DNA of 64,000 nucleotides from Deltaproteobacteria bacterium (lineage in GTDB: Bacteria > JADJOY01), in NCBI GenBank assembly GCA_016713535.1, contig JADJOY010000004.1, positions 248,001-312,000 of the forward strand. The letters are read 5' to 3'. The translations under genes were made by a program, and so were the position numbers. Positions 20,463-29,633 of the stretch are shown here, one piece after another (position 1 is the stretch's first letter; each line of letters begins with the position of its first letter). The notes beneath the pieces are model-generated. The model saw only the letters and a program-made list of their open reading frames with translations, searched no databases and was not told the origin of the DNA.

Positions 20463-21832
20463 ATGGACGCCGAGCGCATCCGCCGCCTCGAACAGATCGA
20501 CCGCGACCACGTCTGGCACCCGTTCACGCAGATGAAGGGGTGGATGGACGAGAAGCCGCTCATCATCGAGCGCGCCGACGGGAACTGGCTGATCGACGTC
20601 GAGGGCAAGCGCTACCTCGACGGCGTCTCGAGCTTGTGGGTCACGGTGCACGGACACCGCGTCCCCGAGATCGACACGGCGGTGAGCGAGCAGCTCGGGC
20701 GCGTCGCGCACTCGACGCTCCTCGGGCTCGCGAGCGTGCCGTCGATCGAGCTCGCCGAGCGGCTGGTGCGGATCGCGCCGCCAGGGCTCACCCGGGTCTT
20801 CTACTCCGACTCGGGATCCACCGCGGTCGAGGTGGCGCTCAAGATCGCGTACCAGTTCTGGCAGCAGCAGCTCGGAGGGAGCCGCAAGAAGCGCTTCGTG
20901 TGCTTCGAGAACGCCTACCACGGCGACACCCTCGGCTCGGTGAGCGTCGGTGGGATCGACCTCTTCCACCAGGTGTACCGGCCGCTGCTCTTCGAGACGC
21001 TGCGCGTGCCATCGCCGTATTGCTATCGCTGCCCTCTCGGCAAGAGCTATCCGAGCTGCGAGACCGCGTGCCTCGAGCCGCTCGAGCGGATGCTCGCCGA
21101 GCAGGCCGACGAGGTCGTCGCGGTGGTGATCGAACCGCAGGTGCAGGGAGCGGCGGGCATGCTCATCCAGCCCGCGGGGTTCCTGAAGCGGGTGCGCGAG
21201 CTGTGCGATCGCTTCGGCGTGCTGCTCATCGCCGACGAGGTGGCGACCGGCTTCGGGCGAACGGGCACGCTCTTTGCCTGCGACCGCGAAGGCGTGGTGC
21301 CCGACCTCATGTGCGTCGCCAAGGGCATCACCGGCGGCTACCTGCCGCTCGCGGCCACCCTGACCACCGAGCGCGTGTTCGGAGGCTTCCTCGCCGAGTT
21401 CCGCGACAAGCGCACGTTCTTCCACGGCCACACCTACACCGGGAACCCCTCGCGTGCGCGGCGGCGATCGCCAACATCGACCTGCTCGAGCGCACCGGTC
21501 TGGTGGGCACGGTCGACCGCAAGGCCGAGCTCCTCGCCGCGGCCCTCGCGCCGCTCACCGAGCACCCGAACCTCGGCGAGATCCGCCAGCGCGGCCTGAT
21601 GGTCGGGATCGAGCTGGTCGCCGAGCGCGCCACGCGGGCGGAGCTCGACTACGGCGCCCGCACTGGGCACCAGGTCATCCTGGCGGCGCGGCGCCGCGGG
21701 GTCATCCTGCGCCCGCTCGGTGACGTGCTGGTGCTGATGCCGCCGCTCTCGATCACGCCGGACGAGATCGAGCTGCTCGCGCGGGTGCTCCGGGAGGCGC
21801 TCGACGAAGTGCTCCCGGCCCACCGATCCTGA
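20463..21832 (+). CDS. bioA: Adenosylmethionine-8-amino-7-oxononanoate aminotransferase, one frame break
   Basis: About 456 residues across a break. The N-terminal part has [64 protein letters not shown] and the PLP lysine K287 in [16 protein letters not shown]. The C-terminal part ([16 protein letters not shown], then [10 protein letters not shown] and the final domain) is one frame away. Adding one C to the C4 run at 21446-21449 restores GNPLACAAA. Second biotin-pathway enzyme, using SAM as amino donor. The break is most likely a sequence error. Confidence 0.92.
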
Positions 21833-21900
21833 GTTAATCTGCCGGTTTTGCGCGCCTGCCGCGCCCCTCTTCCGGTTCACCCGACTCAAGGAGATCGACG

Positions 21901-22482
21901 ATGGCCTTCACCCTTCCGCCGCTTCCGTATGCCAAGGACGCTCTCGCCCCGCACCTCTCGGCCGAGACCCTCGAGTTCCACCACGGCAAGCACCACAACG
22001 CTTACGTCACCAACCTCAACAAGCTCCTCGAAGGGAAGCCCGACGCCTCGAAGTCGCTCGAGGAGATCATCCTCTCGTCGGACGGCGGCGTCTTCAACAA
22101 CGCGGCGCAGATCTGGAACCACACGTTCTACTGGAACAGCATGAAGCCGAACGGCGGCGGCGCACCGACCGGTGAGCTGGCCACCGCGATCGATCGCGAC
22201 TTCGGCAGCCTCGACAAGCTCAAGGAAGAGTTCACCGCCGCCGCGACCACCCAGTTCGGCTCGGGCTGGGCATGGCTCGTGCTCGACAAGGGCAAGCTCA
22301 TGGTGACCAAGACCGCCAACGCCGATCTCCCCATGAAGCACGGCCAGAAGGCGCTCCTGACGCTCGATGTCTGGGAGCACGCCTATTACATCGACTACCG
22401 CAACCTCCGTCCCAAGTACATCGAGACCTTCCTCACCCACCTCGTGAACTGGGACTTCGCGCTCGCCAACCTCAAGGGCTGA
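21901..22482 (+). CDS. sodB: Superoxide dismutase, Fe type
   Basis: A protein of 193 residues. It shows LEFHHGKHHNAYVTNLN, NNAAQIWNHTFYWNSM, TQFGSGWAWLVL and DVWEHAYYIDYRN, giving the His-His-Asp-His metal ligands. The Gln of AAQIWNHTFYW, donated by the N-terminal domain, indicates the iron rather than manganese type. No signal peptide, so cytoplasmic. AAGGAG precedes the ATG by 8 nt. It ends convergently with the GspE-like gene, overlapping it by 11 nt. Confidence 0.96.
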   Translation: MAFTLPPLPYAKDALAPHLSAETLEFHHGKHHNAYVTNLNKLLEGKPDASKSLEEIILSSDGGVFNNAAQIWNHTFYWNSMKPNGGGAPTGELATAIDRDFGSLDKLKEEFTAAATTQFGSGWAWLVLDKGKLMVTKTANADLPMKHGQKALLTLDVWEHAYYIDYRNLRPKYIETFLTHLVNWDFALANLKG

Positions 22483-24019
22483 CGGAGGCCACCGCGGCGC
22501 GTAGCTGCCGGTACGGCAGCACGCGCACGACCTCGTCGAGCGAGGTCGCCCCGGCCGCGACCTTCCCGAGCGCATCCTCCAGCAAGCCGTGAAATCCTGC
22601 GCGCCGCGCCGCGGCGCGCAGGTCCGAAGTGTTCACGCCATCCGCGATCCGGTCCTGGAGCTGCTCGTCCACCACCAGCAGCTCGTAGATTCCCGTGCGG
22701 CCCTTGTAGCCGCTTCCGAAGCAGCGCTCGCAGCCCGCGCCGTGGCTGGTGACGATGCCGTCGAGCCGCGCACCGAACAGCGCGCGGTGCGCTTCGCTCG
22801 GCGGCGCCTCGACGCGACAGCCAGCGCAGACCCGGCGCACCAGCCGCTGCGACACGCAGCCGAGCAGCGCCTCGGCGATGTCCCAGTTCTCGACGCCGAG
22901 CGCGCGTAGCCGGGTGATCGCGCCGAAGGCGTCGGCGGTGTGCAGCGTCCCGAGGACCAGGTGGCCGGTGGATGCCGCCTTCGTCGCGGTGTCGGCGGTG
23001 ACGAGGTCGCGGATCTCGCCGATCAGCATGACGTCCGGGTTCTGGCGCAGGAACGCGCGCGCCAGGTCCGCCATGGTGAGGTTCTTGTCGACCTGCTTCT
23101 GGTTGACCTTGGGGATGCGGATCTCGATCGGGTCCTCGGCCGTGATCACCTTGCGGTGATGGTCTCGAAGCCTGCAGACCGCGGCGGAGAGCGTGGTGGT
23201 CTTGCCGCTCGATGTCGGGCCTGTGACCAGCACCATCCCCTCGGGGTTGTCGAGGAGCGCGGTGAACTGGGACGTTACGCCGTCCGACATGCCGAGGTCC
23301 TCGATCGACAGCAATCCCATCGACGGGTCGAGGATGCGGATCACCACGTCCTCGCCCTCGAGGCCGGGCAGGGTGCTCACGCGCAGGTCGACCTCGCGGC
23401 TCTTTCCGCCGCCGTCCACGACCTCGATCTCGATGCGGCCGTCGAGGGGCCGCCGTCGCTCGGCGATGTCGAGCTCGGCGAGGATCTTGACCCGCGACAC
23501 CACCTGCTTGACGTTGGCCGGACTGAGCGGCGTGCGGAGCTGGTGGAGCACGCCGTCGATCCGCAGCCGCACGTCGACGTCGTCCTCGTAACACTCGAGG
23601 TGGATGTCGGACGCGCCCTTGGCGAGGCCGTGGGCGAGGAGGTCGTCGAAGAGCTGCGACGGGCTCGCGTCGTCGCGCGCGGGTGGAGAGCGCAGGTCGA
23701 TGCGCGGCACCTCGCGCGCGGTCTTCTCGGCAGGTGCACCACCGCCGAAGCCGGCCACCAGCGCGCGGTCGATCTCGTAGCCGTTGAGGCCCACCGCCTT
23801 CACGTCTCGCCCGAGGCGCTTCTCGATGGTCGCGACGACCTGCGCGTTGCGCGGATCGAGCAAGCCGACCGTCACCGTTGCCTTGCTCGTCGGGTCCACC
23901 CGCCCGAGCACGACGCAGCGCTCGCGCTCGCAGAAGCTCTTCGAGAGGAGCTGGATCGATGCCGGATCGAGCTCGAACTGCGACAGCTCGGAGAACGTCT
24001 CCATTCGCTCACGGGTCAT
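22472..24019 (-). CDS. GspE/PilB-family secretion or pilus assembly ATPase
   Basis: A protein of 515 residues. N-terminal MshEN-like segment (residues about 15-100), then a core with KGASDIHLECYEDDVDVRLRIDG, the Walker A GPTSSGKTTTLSAAVC, an Asp box (ITAEDPIEIR), Walker B (RQNPDVMLIGEIRD) and the His box GTLHTADAFGA. A C-terminal CAGC/CERC pair is the zinc-binding tetracysteine of GspE and PilB. It powers type II secretion or type IV pilus extension. The ATG at 24017-24019 overlaps the stop of the upstream small gene as ATGA; ATG 24002-24004 is an alternative. No other pilus or secretion gene is present nearby. Confidence 0.88.
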   Translation of the reverse strand: MTRERMETFSELSQFELDPASIQLLSKSFCERERCVVLGRVDPTSKATVTVGLLDPRNAQVVATIEKRLGRDVKAVGLNGYEIDRALVAGFGGGAPAEKTAREVPRIDLRSPPARDDASPSQLFDDLLAHGLAKGASDIHLECYEDDVDVRLRIDGVLHQLRTPLSPANVKQVVSRVKILAELDIAERRRPLDGRIEIEVVDGGGKSREVDLRVSTLPGLEGEDVVIRILDPSMGLLSIEDLGMSDGVTSQFTALLDNPEGMVLVTGPTSSGKTTTLSAAVCRLRDHHRKVITAEDPIEIRIPKVNQKQVDKNLTMADLARAFLRQNPDVMLIGEIRDLVTADTATKAASTGHLVLGTLHTADAFGAITRLRALGVENWDIAEALLGCVSQRLVRRVCAGCRVEAPPSEAHRALFGARLDGIVTSHGAGCERCFGSGYKGRTGIYELLVVDEQLQDRIADGVNTSDLRAAARRAGFHGLLEDALGKVAAGATSLDEVVRVLPYRQLRAAVASVSP

Positions 24020-24432
24020 CCAGGCACTCCTCGAGGCGGGTGGACGGGCAGCGCGATGCGCGCGCGATAGTCCATCAGGCGCTGCTTGGAGTCGAGCACG
24101 AGGTCCGGCGTGGCTCTGCACCGAAGGCGCAGTCGATCCGGGGCGGCGCGGAGGCCTCGCGGACGCGCGGTGAGCCTGGGGGCCTCGCGTGAGCGGGCGG
24201 GCGGCCAGGGGCCGGAGGGCGCCAGGGTCGACGGCGGTTCGGGCCCCGCGAGCGCCAGCCCGAGGACGGCGGCACCCGTCACGGCCTGTTCGGCGACCTC
24301 GCCCCAGTCGACGGGAGTCGGCCGGCCGCACTGCGGGAGCTGGCAGAGGCGCGCCGGGGGGAGGGGGGGGGTCGGGCGCGGGTCCGCGTTGCCGATGTCG
24401 GGGGCGGAGCCGGCTCGAGCGCGAATCCTCAC
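24016..24432 (-). CDS. Small Pro/Arg-rich hypothetical protein coupled to the GspE-like gene
   Basis: Up to 138 residues from a GTG at 24430-24432; shorter starts are possible. Not recognised. It carries a Cys pair (CQLPQCGRP), an alanine-rich helix (DWGEVAEQAVTGAAVLGLALAG) and a C-terminal SKQRLMDYRARIALP. The main support for a real gene is the exact ATGA overlap of its stop with the start of the ATPase and a third-position GC bias like its neighbours. It could be a partner or leader of the ATPase. Low certainty. Confidence 0.45.
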   Translation of the reverse strand: MRIRARAGSAPDIGNADPRPTPPLPPARLCQLPQCGRPTPVDWGEVAEQAVTGAAVLGLALAGPEPPSTLAPSGPWPPARSREAPRLTARPRGLRAAPDRLRLRCRATPDLVLDSKQRLMDYRARIALPVHPPRGVPG

Positions 24433-24468
24433 CCGCTTCCGTCATTGGACGCGCGCTCGGCCCGACCT

Positions 24469-25610
24469 TCACATCCCGACGAGCTTGCCGATGATCTCCT
24501 TCATCACCTCGCTGGTGCCGCCGCCGATGGTGATGAGTCGCACGTCCTTGAAGGCACGGCCGATGTGGTACTCGGTCGTGTAGCCAAAGCCGCCGTGGAA
24601 CTGCTGGCAGTCGTACACCACCTTCTGCGCGAGGTCGCCGGCGAAGAGCTTCGCCATCGAGATCTCCTTCACGCAGTACTCCTTGCGGTCGTAGAGATCG
24701 ACGGCGTGGTAGGTGAGGCGCTTGGCCGCCTCGATGGCGGTCATGTGGTCGACGAACTTGTGGCGCCACACCTGGAACTTGAGGATCGGCTTGCCGAAGG
24801 CCTCGCGGGTGTTCCCGTACTCGATCGAGTCCGCGATCATCTTCTCCATGCCGGAGACGCAGGCGATCGCGGCGATCAGCCGCTCGCCCTGGAAGTTCGT
24901 CATGATGTGGTAGAAGCCCTGGTTTTCCTCGCCCAGCACGTAGCGCTGCGGGATCCGGCACTCGTCGAAGTAGAGCAGCGCCGTGTCGCTTGCGAGGTTG
25001 CCGATCTTCTTGATCTTCTTCGAGACCGAGAAGCCCGTCACGTCGTTCGGGAAGGTGACCAGCGAGATCCCGCCGAAGCCCTCCCCGCCGGTGCGCACCG
25101 CGAGCGTGATGAAGTCGGCGCGGGTGCCGTTGGTGATCCACAGCTTCTGGCCGCTGATCACGTAGTCGCCGCCGTCCTTGCGCGCGACGGTCTTGATGTT
25201 CGACACGTCGCTGCCGCAGCCCGGCTCGGACACGCCGAGTGCCGCGATCTTCTCGCCGGCGACCGCCGGGCGAGGAACTCGGCCTTCTGCTCGTCGGTGC
25301 CGATCTCCTCGATGATCGGGGTCGCCATGTCGCTCTGCACCATGAGCGCCATGTTCACGCCGGCGTTGGTGGTGCGGACCAGTTCCTCCGCGTAAGCGGC
25401 CGTGTACCACCAGTCGAGCCCGCTGCCGCCCCACTTGGGATCGACACGGATGCCGAGCAAGCCGAGCTCACCGGCGCGCTTGAAGATCTCGCGCGGGAAG
25501 ATCCCCGCCTCGTCCCATTCCTCCGAGTGCGGGGCGCACTCCTTCTCGGCGAAGTCGCGCACGGTCTTGCGGAACATCTCGTGATCTTCGGTGAACGGGT
25601 TGCCGAGCAT
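24469..25610 (-). CDS. Acyl-CoA dehydrogenase, one frame break
   Basis: About 380 residues across a break, the normal ACAD length. It starts [20 protein letters not shown]. Later landmarks are [18 protein letters not shown] (FAD/substrate loop), [29 protein letters not shown] and [20 protein letters not shown] with the C-terminal [13 protein letters not shown]. The frame switches at 25268-25270, where one more G on the plus strand restores FLAPAVAGE. It oxidises an acyl-CoA to enoyl-CoA in the cytoplasm; chain length is not readable. The promoter contains a palindrome that probably binds a TetR regulator. Confidence 0.9.
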
Positions 25611-25663
25611 GCGGGTGTCTCCTCCTCCCCTCCACGCGGTAGGGGGGTGCCGGGTTCGGCGAG

Positions 25664-25692
25664 ACTCTAGCCTACCGATCGGTAGGTGTCGC
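25664..25692 (-). promoter_or_regulatory. Acyl-CoA dehydrogenase promoter with TetR-type operator in its spacer
   Basis: On the minus strand, GCGACA (25687-25692) and TAGAGT (25664-25669) are separated by exactly 17 nt. That spacer is almost entirely the perfect 16-bp palindrome 25671-25686 (half-site CCTACCGA). The layout predicts repression by a dimeric TetR regulator. The core CTAC-N6-GTAG is also present in the tetR promoter at 28826-28854. Confidence 0.6.
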
Positions 25693-25733
25693 AGCTTCCC
25701 CACCTCGGTGGCCTCGCGCCAGATTCGACCTCG

Positions 25734-26177
25734 ATGCGCACCATCCGTCACGTGGTCGAGATCGCGGCGCCGCCCGAGCGCGTGTGGGCGGTGCTGACCG
25801 ACCTCGCGCGCTATCGCGACTGGAACCCGTTCATCGTCCGCGCGTCGGGGCGCCTCGCGGTGGCGAGCAAGCTCGACGTCACGTTCGTGCCGCTCGGCGG
25901 TCGCGCGATGCGGTTCCACCCGGTGATCGTTCGCCTCGATCCCGAGCGCGAGCTGGCCTGGGCGGCTCGGCTCCTGGTGCCCGGGCTCTTCGACGGTGAG
26001 CACGCCTTCCTTCTCTCGAGAACGAGCGCCGGTGCGACGCGCCTCGAGCAGCTCGCGACCTTCGACGGCGTGGTGGTGCCCCTCTTGCCCTGGAAGACGG
26101 GGCCCGGGCTTCGCGACGGCTTCGGCGCCATGGTCCACGCGCTGGCCGCGGTCGCCGAGGGGCGCACGCGGACGTGA
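25734..26177 (+). CDS. SRPBCC (polyketide cyclase/START-like) family protein
   Basis: A protein of 147 residues opening with [20 protein letters not shown], the typical beta strand and helix of the SRPBCC fold, then [15 protein letters not shown] and the final helix [17 protein letters not shown]. These proteins bind a hydrophobic ligand in a deep cavity. It is divergent from the acyl-CoA dehydrogenase across a TetR-type palindrome, so it may be in the same regulon and handle a related lipid. The ATG at 25734 is chosen because homology begins there; upstream in-frame codons cover the operator. Confidence 0.75.
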   Translation: MRTIRHVVEIAAPPERVWAVLTDLARYRDWNPFIVRASGRLAVASKLDVTFVPLGGRAMRFHPVIVRLDPERELAWAARLLVPGLFDGEHAFLLSRTSAGATRLEQLATFDGVVVPLLPWKTGPGLRDGFGAMVHALAAVAEGRTRT

Positions 26178-26297
26178 GTTCGACCTGCGAACGATGGAGG
26201 CACCGCTCCGGTCACCCCCTGTGGCTCACCGACCGCCACTCCGGCGGCAGGCCAACACGCGCGCTCGGCGGCGTCCAGCCCGTAGCCGGATGATCGC

Positions 26298-26899
26298 TCA
26301 GAGCCCCGGCTGCTCCGCGTCGTGAGCGCGGGCGATCGCGGTCCGGAGCGCCGTATCGAGACGGTCGGCGGCGAGCACGACCTTCCCGTCGTGCGCCGCG
26401 CGAACCGCCCCGGCGGGCACCGCGAAGTCCCCGCGTTTTCGATGAAGACCGTGAGTGTCGGCCTGGCACCGAAATGGATCTCGCGTACCGCGCCGCACGG
26501 ATCGCCCCCTTCTTCGAGGAAGACGGGATTGCCGAGCTCCACCGCGCGCAGCATCCGGAGCTGATCCGCGGTGTGGTCCTCGCTCGGCACGCCGTAACGC
26601 GGCCGGGCGGCGTCTTCGCGCGGTGACGCGACCGGGTGATGGCCCGCCTCGGCGGGGCCGGTCGCTCGTGGCCGCTCGCCGAGCGCCTCGCGCAGGTGAT
26701 CGGCCAGGGAGGACGGCGTCGTCGATCGCACCAGGCCGACGAGCTTGGTCCATCCCTGGCGAGCCAGGGATGCGACGTCGGAGGCCTGGCGGCCGCGAAC
26801 CAGCTCGCGAAGCTTTTCTTCGCCGCGCGCGAGCAGGGTGAAGCGCTCGTGACGTCGTCCGGCCCAGGTGGTCTTGGCTTCGGTTTCTTCGGCTTGCAT
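26298..26899 (-). CDS. PRC-barrel-like small protein, one frame break
   Basis: About 200 residues across a break. The ATG at 26897-26899 follows CGGAGGAGAGAGC, a strong Shine-Dalgarno. The N-terminal half is charged and helical (AGRRHERFTLLARGEEKLREL). The C-terminal half, GNPVFLEEGGDPCGAVREI, then TLTVFIENAG and VPAGAVRAAHDGKVVL, looks like a PRC-barrel or DUF2171 fold. The frame switches at the C4 run 26429-26432; one more C restores ENAGDFAVPAG. A 10-bp inverted repeat (26751-26760 with 26763-26772) lies inside the coding region. Function unknown. Confidence 0.55.
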
Positions 26900-26965
26900 C
26901 GCTCTCTCCTCCGTGGATCCAGCACGAGAGAGCAACGGACGTGCCGCTCGCGAAAGCGGCGAAAC

Positions 26966-27000
26966 GACGGTAGCGGTCCGCGACGCGGACCGCTACCGTC
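26966..27000 (-). terminator. Strong hairpin terminator of the tetR-diiron operon
   Basis: A perfect inverted repeat with 17-nt arms (26966-26982 and 26984-27000) starts 50 nt past the stop of the diiron gene. Minus-strand sequence after the stem is GTTTCG, a weak U tract. It separates that operon from the PRC-like gene. Confidence 0.7.
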
Positions 27001-27049
27001 GGTGCTTTGAAGAAGCGTGCGTGCAAGATCGGCGCTCGGCGCCGTCCGC

Positions 27050-28193
27050 TCAGGCCTCGAGGAGGTCGTTCGCGGTCAGCTCGGGCGCAGCCTTGCCGTT
27101 CTCCCACTCGAGGAGCCCGATCTCGGCGTACGCGGGGCGGATCCGATCGGTGAGCAGGCCGATCCGCTTCAGGTTCGGCACGATGCGCTTGAACATCGTC
27201 TTGCGGAAGAAGTTCATGAACTCGGACTCGAGCAGCACCTTGTTCCACTCCGAGCGCTTCATCTGGTGCGCGTAGTGCTCGTCGTAGAACTCGTGGGCGA
27301 GGAAGCGGTTGCGCAGCAGCACCGTCATCTCGAACGCCCAGTCCTCGCGCTCGTGCCGGTCCTTCTCCGAGCTCCTTCGTGTAGAAATCGCCGAGCGCGA
27401 CGACCCCGTAGTGGACGTGGCGCGCCTCGTCGGTGATCACGAACTTGAGGAGCTCCTGAGCAGCGGCTCCTTGGTGGCTGCGCGGATGGTGCCGAAGGCG
27501 CCCAGCGCCAACCCTTCGATCATGATCTGCATCGCCAGGAACTTGATGTCCCAGCGCGAGTCGCTCATGAGGGCGTCGATGAGCACGTAGAGGTTGTCGT
27601 TGATCGGGTAGAACTTCTCGAGCTTCTCGGTGAGGTAGCGGTGGAAGACCTCGACGTGACGCCCCTCGTCCATGACCTGCGTCGAGCCGTAGAGCTTGCC
27701 GTCGATCCACTTCACGGCCTCGGTGACCTGGCACGCCGCGAACAAGGCGCCCTGCTCGCCGTGCAGGAACTGGCTCAGCATCCAGGCGAGCAACGCGTAG
27801 CGCTGCTCGGCGCGCTCGCGCTTCGAGAGCTTGGTGTAGGACGGAAGGTCACGTAGCGGCAGCAGCTCCTCGGGGATGAGCTCGCGCTTGGGATCGAAGG
27901 GATCGACCTCCGTGGTCCAGTCGAGCACCTCGTCGGAGTTCCACTGACCGAGCTTCGCGGCCTGGAAGAGCTTCGCCAGCTCGGCGTGATCCCGGCCGTA
28001 CTGCCAAACGAAGTGGGCGTCGTAGGACGTCGCGACGTCGGTGGCTTCGTGTCCCTTTCCCCGCTGCAGCACATAGCCGCGGGTGGCCGGCCCGACCAGC
28101 GCCTTGAGCACCTTGGGGGTTCCGGATGTGGATGGCCTCCAGGATGTTGTCGGAGTTCGACGCGAGGTTCTGGATCATCTGGAACGGATGCAT
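27050..28193 (-). CDS. Ferritin-like diiron-carboxylate protein, three frame breaks
   Basis: About 380 residues, starting MHPFQMIQNLASNSDNILEA at the ATG 28191-28193. Metal-ligand pattern: FLHGEQGALF, then STQVMDEGRHVEVFHRYL, later MIEGLALGAF and KFVITDEARHVHYGVVAL. That gives two DExxH-type motifs plus extra glutamates, as in the R2/desaturase/AurF group of diiron oxygenases. Frame switches occur at 28115-28119 (one G too many), about 27455 and about 27367 (one base too few each). The product should use O2 to oxidise an organic substrate; which one is not readable. It starts 25 nt after tetR and probably shares its regulated promoter. Confidence 0.75.
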
Positions 28194-28218
28194 GGTGGGC
28201 TCCTCGAGCGTGTGCGGC

Positions 28219-28815
28219 TCAGGGTTGGCTGTCGAAGAAGAGCGTGTGGACGAGGTCCAGCGTTCGGTCGGTCTTGCCCCAGAGGGGCTCCCGTAGCGGC
28301 CCGGAGGCGGAGCGGATCACGGCGCCGGCGACCAGCTCCAGGATCGCGGCGCGGACCGGCAGGCCGCGACGAACGTGTGTCCGTCCCTCGACCCGCACGA
28401 AGCGCTCGATCCGATCAAGGATCGGCAGACCCGCGGTGAGCAACATCTGGTGGCCGGGCCCGCGGCCGTCGAGCAACTCACGCAAGATGAGCCGCACCAG
28501 ACCCGGACTGCCATCGATGAAGGCGAGGTAGCGGCGGACCAGCTCCTCGAAGCGGGTGCGGAAGTCGCCCCCCATCTCGATCGCCCCGGAGAGCGCCTCA
28601 CCGAGGCGCCCGAAGCCGTCGTTCACCGCCGCGGCGTAGAGGTCGTCCTTGGAGCCGAAGTGGTAGAGCAGCGACGGCCGGCTGATTCCCGCCGCCCGCG
28701 CGATGTCCTCGAGCCGTGCTCCGTCGAAGCCGACGCGCCCGAACTCCGCCTGCGCCGCCTCGAGGAGGCGCTCGGCGGTGGCGACGTCGTTGTCGGCGAG
28801 GCGCGGCCGTCCCAT
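28219..28815 (-). CDS. TetR-family transcriptional regulator
   Basis: A protein of 198 residues starting MGRPRLADNDVATAERLLEAA. The N-terminal helix-turn-helix is VGFDGARLEDIARAAGISRP followed by SLLYHFGSKDDLY, and the C-terminal ligand domain ends LDLVHTLFFDSQP. The ATG at 28813-28815 lies only about 4 nt from the predicted transcription start, suggesting a leaderless mRNA. A palindrome fills the promoter spacer, so it is almost certainly autoregulated. Likely targets are its downstream diiron gene and, by shared operator, the acyl-CoA dehydrogenase. Confidence 0.92.
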   Translation of the reverse strand: MGRPRLADNDVATAERLLEAAQAEFGRVGFDGARLEDIARAAGISRPSLLYHFGSKDDLYAAAVNDGFGRLGEALSGAIEMGGDFRTRFEELVRRYLAFIDGSPGLVRLILRELLDGRGPGHQMLLTAGLPILDRIERFVRVEGRTHVRRGLPVRAAILELVAGAVIRSASGPLREPLWGKTDRTLDLVHTLFFDSQP

Positions 28816-28825
28816 GACGAAATCG

Positions 28826-28854
28826 AAAATATCTACTCGTGAGTAGATTGTCAA
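28826..28854 (-). promoter_or_regulatory. tetR promoter with operator occupying the -35/-10 spacer
   Basis: The minus strand has consensus TTGACA (28849-28854), a 17-nt spacer and TATTTT (28826-28831). The spacer is covered by the inverted repeat 28831-28848, ATCTACTC and GAGTAGAT separated by 2 nt. This is a classic autorepression site. Confidence 0.75.
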
Positions 28855-28961
28855 GGCGCGAGCGATCGACGTCATCCCGGAGAGCGCGTCCTGGTTGTGC
28901 CTCGCGGATCCGGGCCCTTATGCTCGCCTACCTCACGCTTGTCGGACGGAGGTTTCCGGGT

Positions 28962-29633
28962 ATGGGCGAGATGATCCAGTTCAAGCGCCCGGACGGGCGC
29001 GCCGGCTCGGGCTACCTGGCGGTCCCGTCGCACGGCGAGGCCGCACCTGGCGTGGTGGTCGTGCAGGAGTGGTGGGGCTTGCAGGCCCAGATCAAGGGCG
29101 TCGCCGACCGCTTCGCCGAGGCGGGCTTTCGCGCGCTGGCCCCCGACCTCTACGAGGGGAGGATCGCTCGCGACGCCGGAGAGGCGAGCCAGATGATGAA
29201 CGGCCTCGACTTCGTCGACGCCGCCCAGCAGGACGTGCGCGGCGCGGTGAGGCACCTCAAGATGAGCGGCGGGAAGGTCGCCGTGACGGGCTTCTGCATG
29301 GGCGGAGCGATCACGCTGATCGCCGCCGTTCACGTGCCCGAGTGCGATGCCGCGGTGTGCTTCTACGGCATCCCTCCCGAGGAGGCCGCCGATCCCCGCA
29401 GCGTGCGCGTGCCTTTCCAGGGGCACTTCGCCGACCAAGACGGGTGGTGCAACCCGAAGGCGGTGAACGACCTGGAGAAGGGGCTCGCGTCGGCCGCGGT
29501 GCCCGCCGAGATCCACCGCTACGCGGCTCAGCACGCGTTCTTCAACGAGCAGCGCCCCGAGGTTCACGACCCCGCGGCCGCGACGCTCGCCTGGGAACGG
29601 TCGATCAAGTTCCTTCGCAAGCACCTCGGCTGA
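28962..29633 (+). CDS. Dienelactone hydrolase family protein
   Basis: A protein of 223 residues. An alpha/beta hydrolase with the Cys-Asp-His triad of dienelactone hydrolases: nucleophile in VTGFCMGGAITL, Asp in FADQDGWC and His in RYAAQHAFFNE. The N-terminal GVVVVQEWWGLQAQIKG and Glu-Trp-Trp are also typical. It hydrolyses lactone or ester bonds in aromatic-ring catabolism or related detoxification. The ATG at 28962 has GGAGG 9 nt upstream; ATG 28920 is a weaker alternative. It is divergent from tetR. Confidence 0.9.
   Translation: MGEMIQFKRPDGRAGSGYLAVPSHGEAAPGVVVVQEWWGLQAQIKGVADRFAEAGFRALAPDLYEGRIARDAGEASQMMNGLDFVDAAQQDVRGAVRHLKMSGGKVAVTGFCMGGAITLIAAVHVPECDAAVCFYGIPPEEAADPRSVRVPFQGHFADQDGWCNPKAVNDLEKGLASAAVPAEIHRYAAQHAFFNEQRPEVHDPAAATLAWERSIKFLRKHLG

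Noticed and set aside
19869-21431. Long minus-strand frame opposite bioF and bioA
   Set aside because: Antisense shadow; bioF and bioA carry catalytic motifs in the plus-strand frames.
22504-22520. GCTGCCG/CGGCAGC hairpin as sodB terminator
   Set aside because: It lies within the GspE-like coding region, is short (7 bp) and is not followed by a T run.
26751-26772. Inverted repeat inside the PRC-like gene as an operator
   Set aside because: It is in the middle of a coding region, encodes ordinary residues and has no promoter nearby; chance is likely in this GC-rich DNA.
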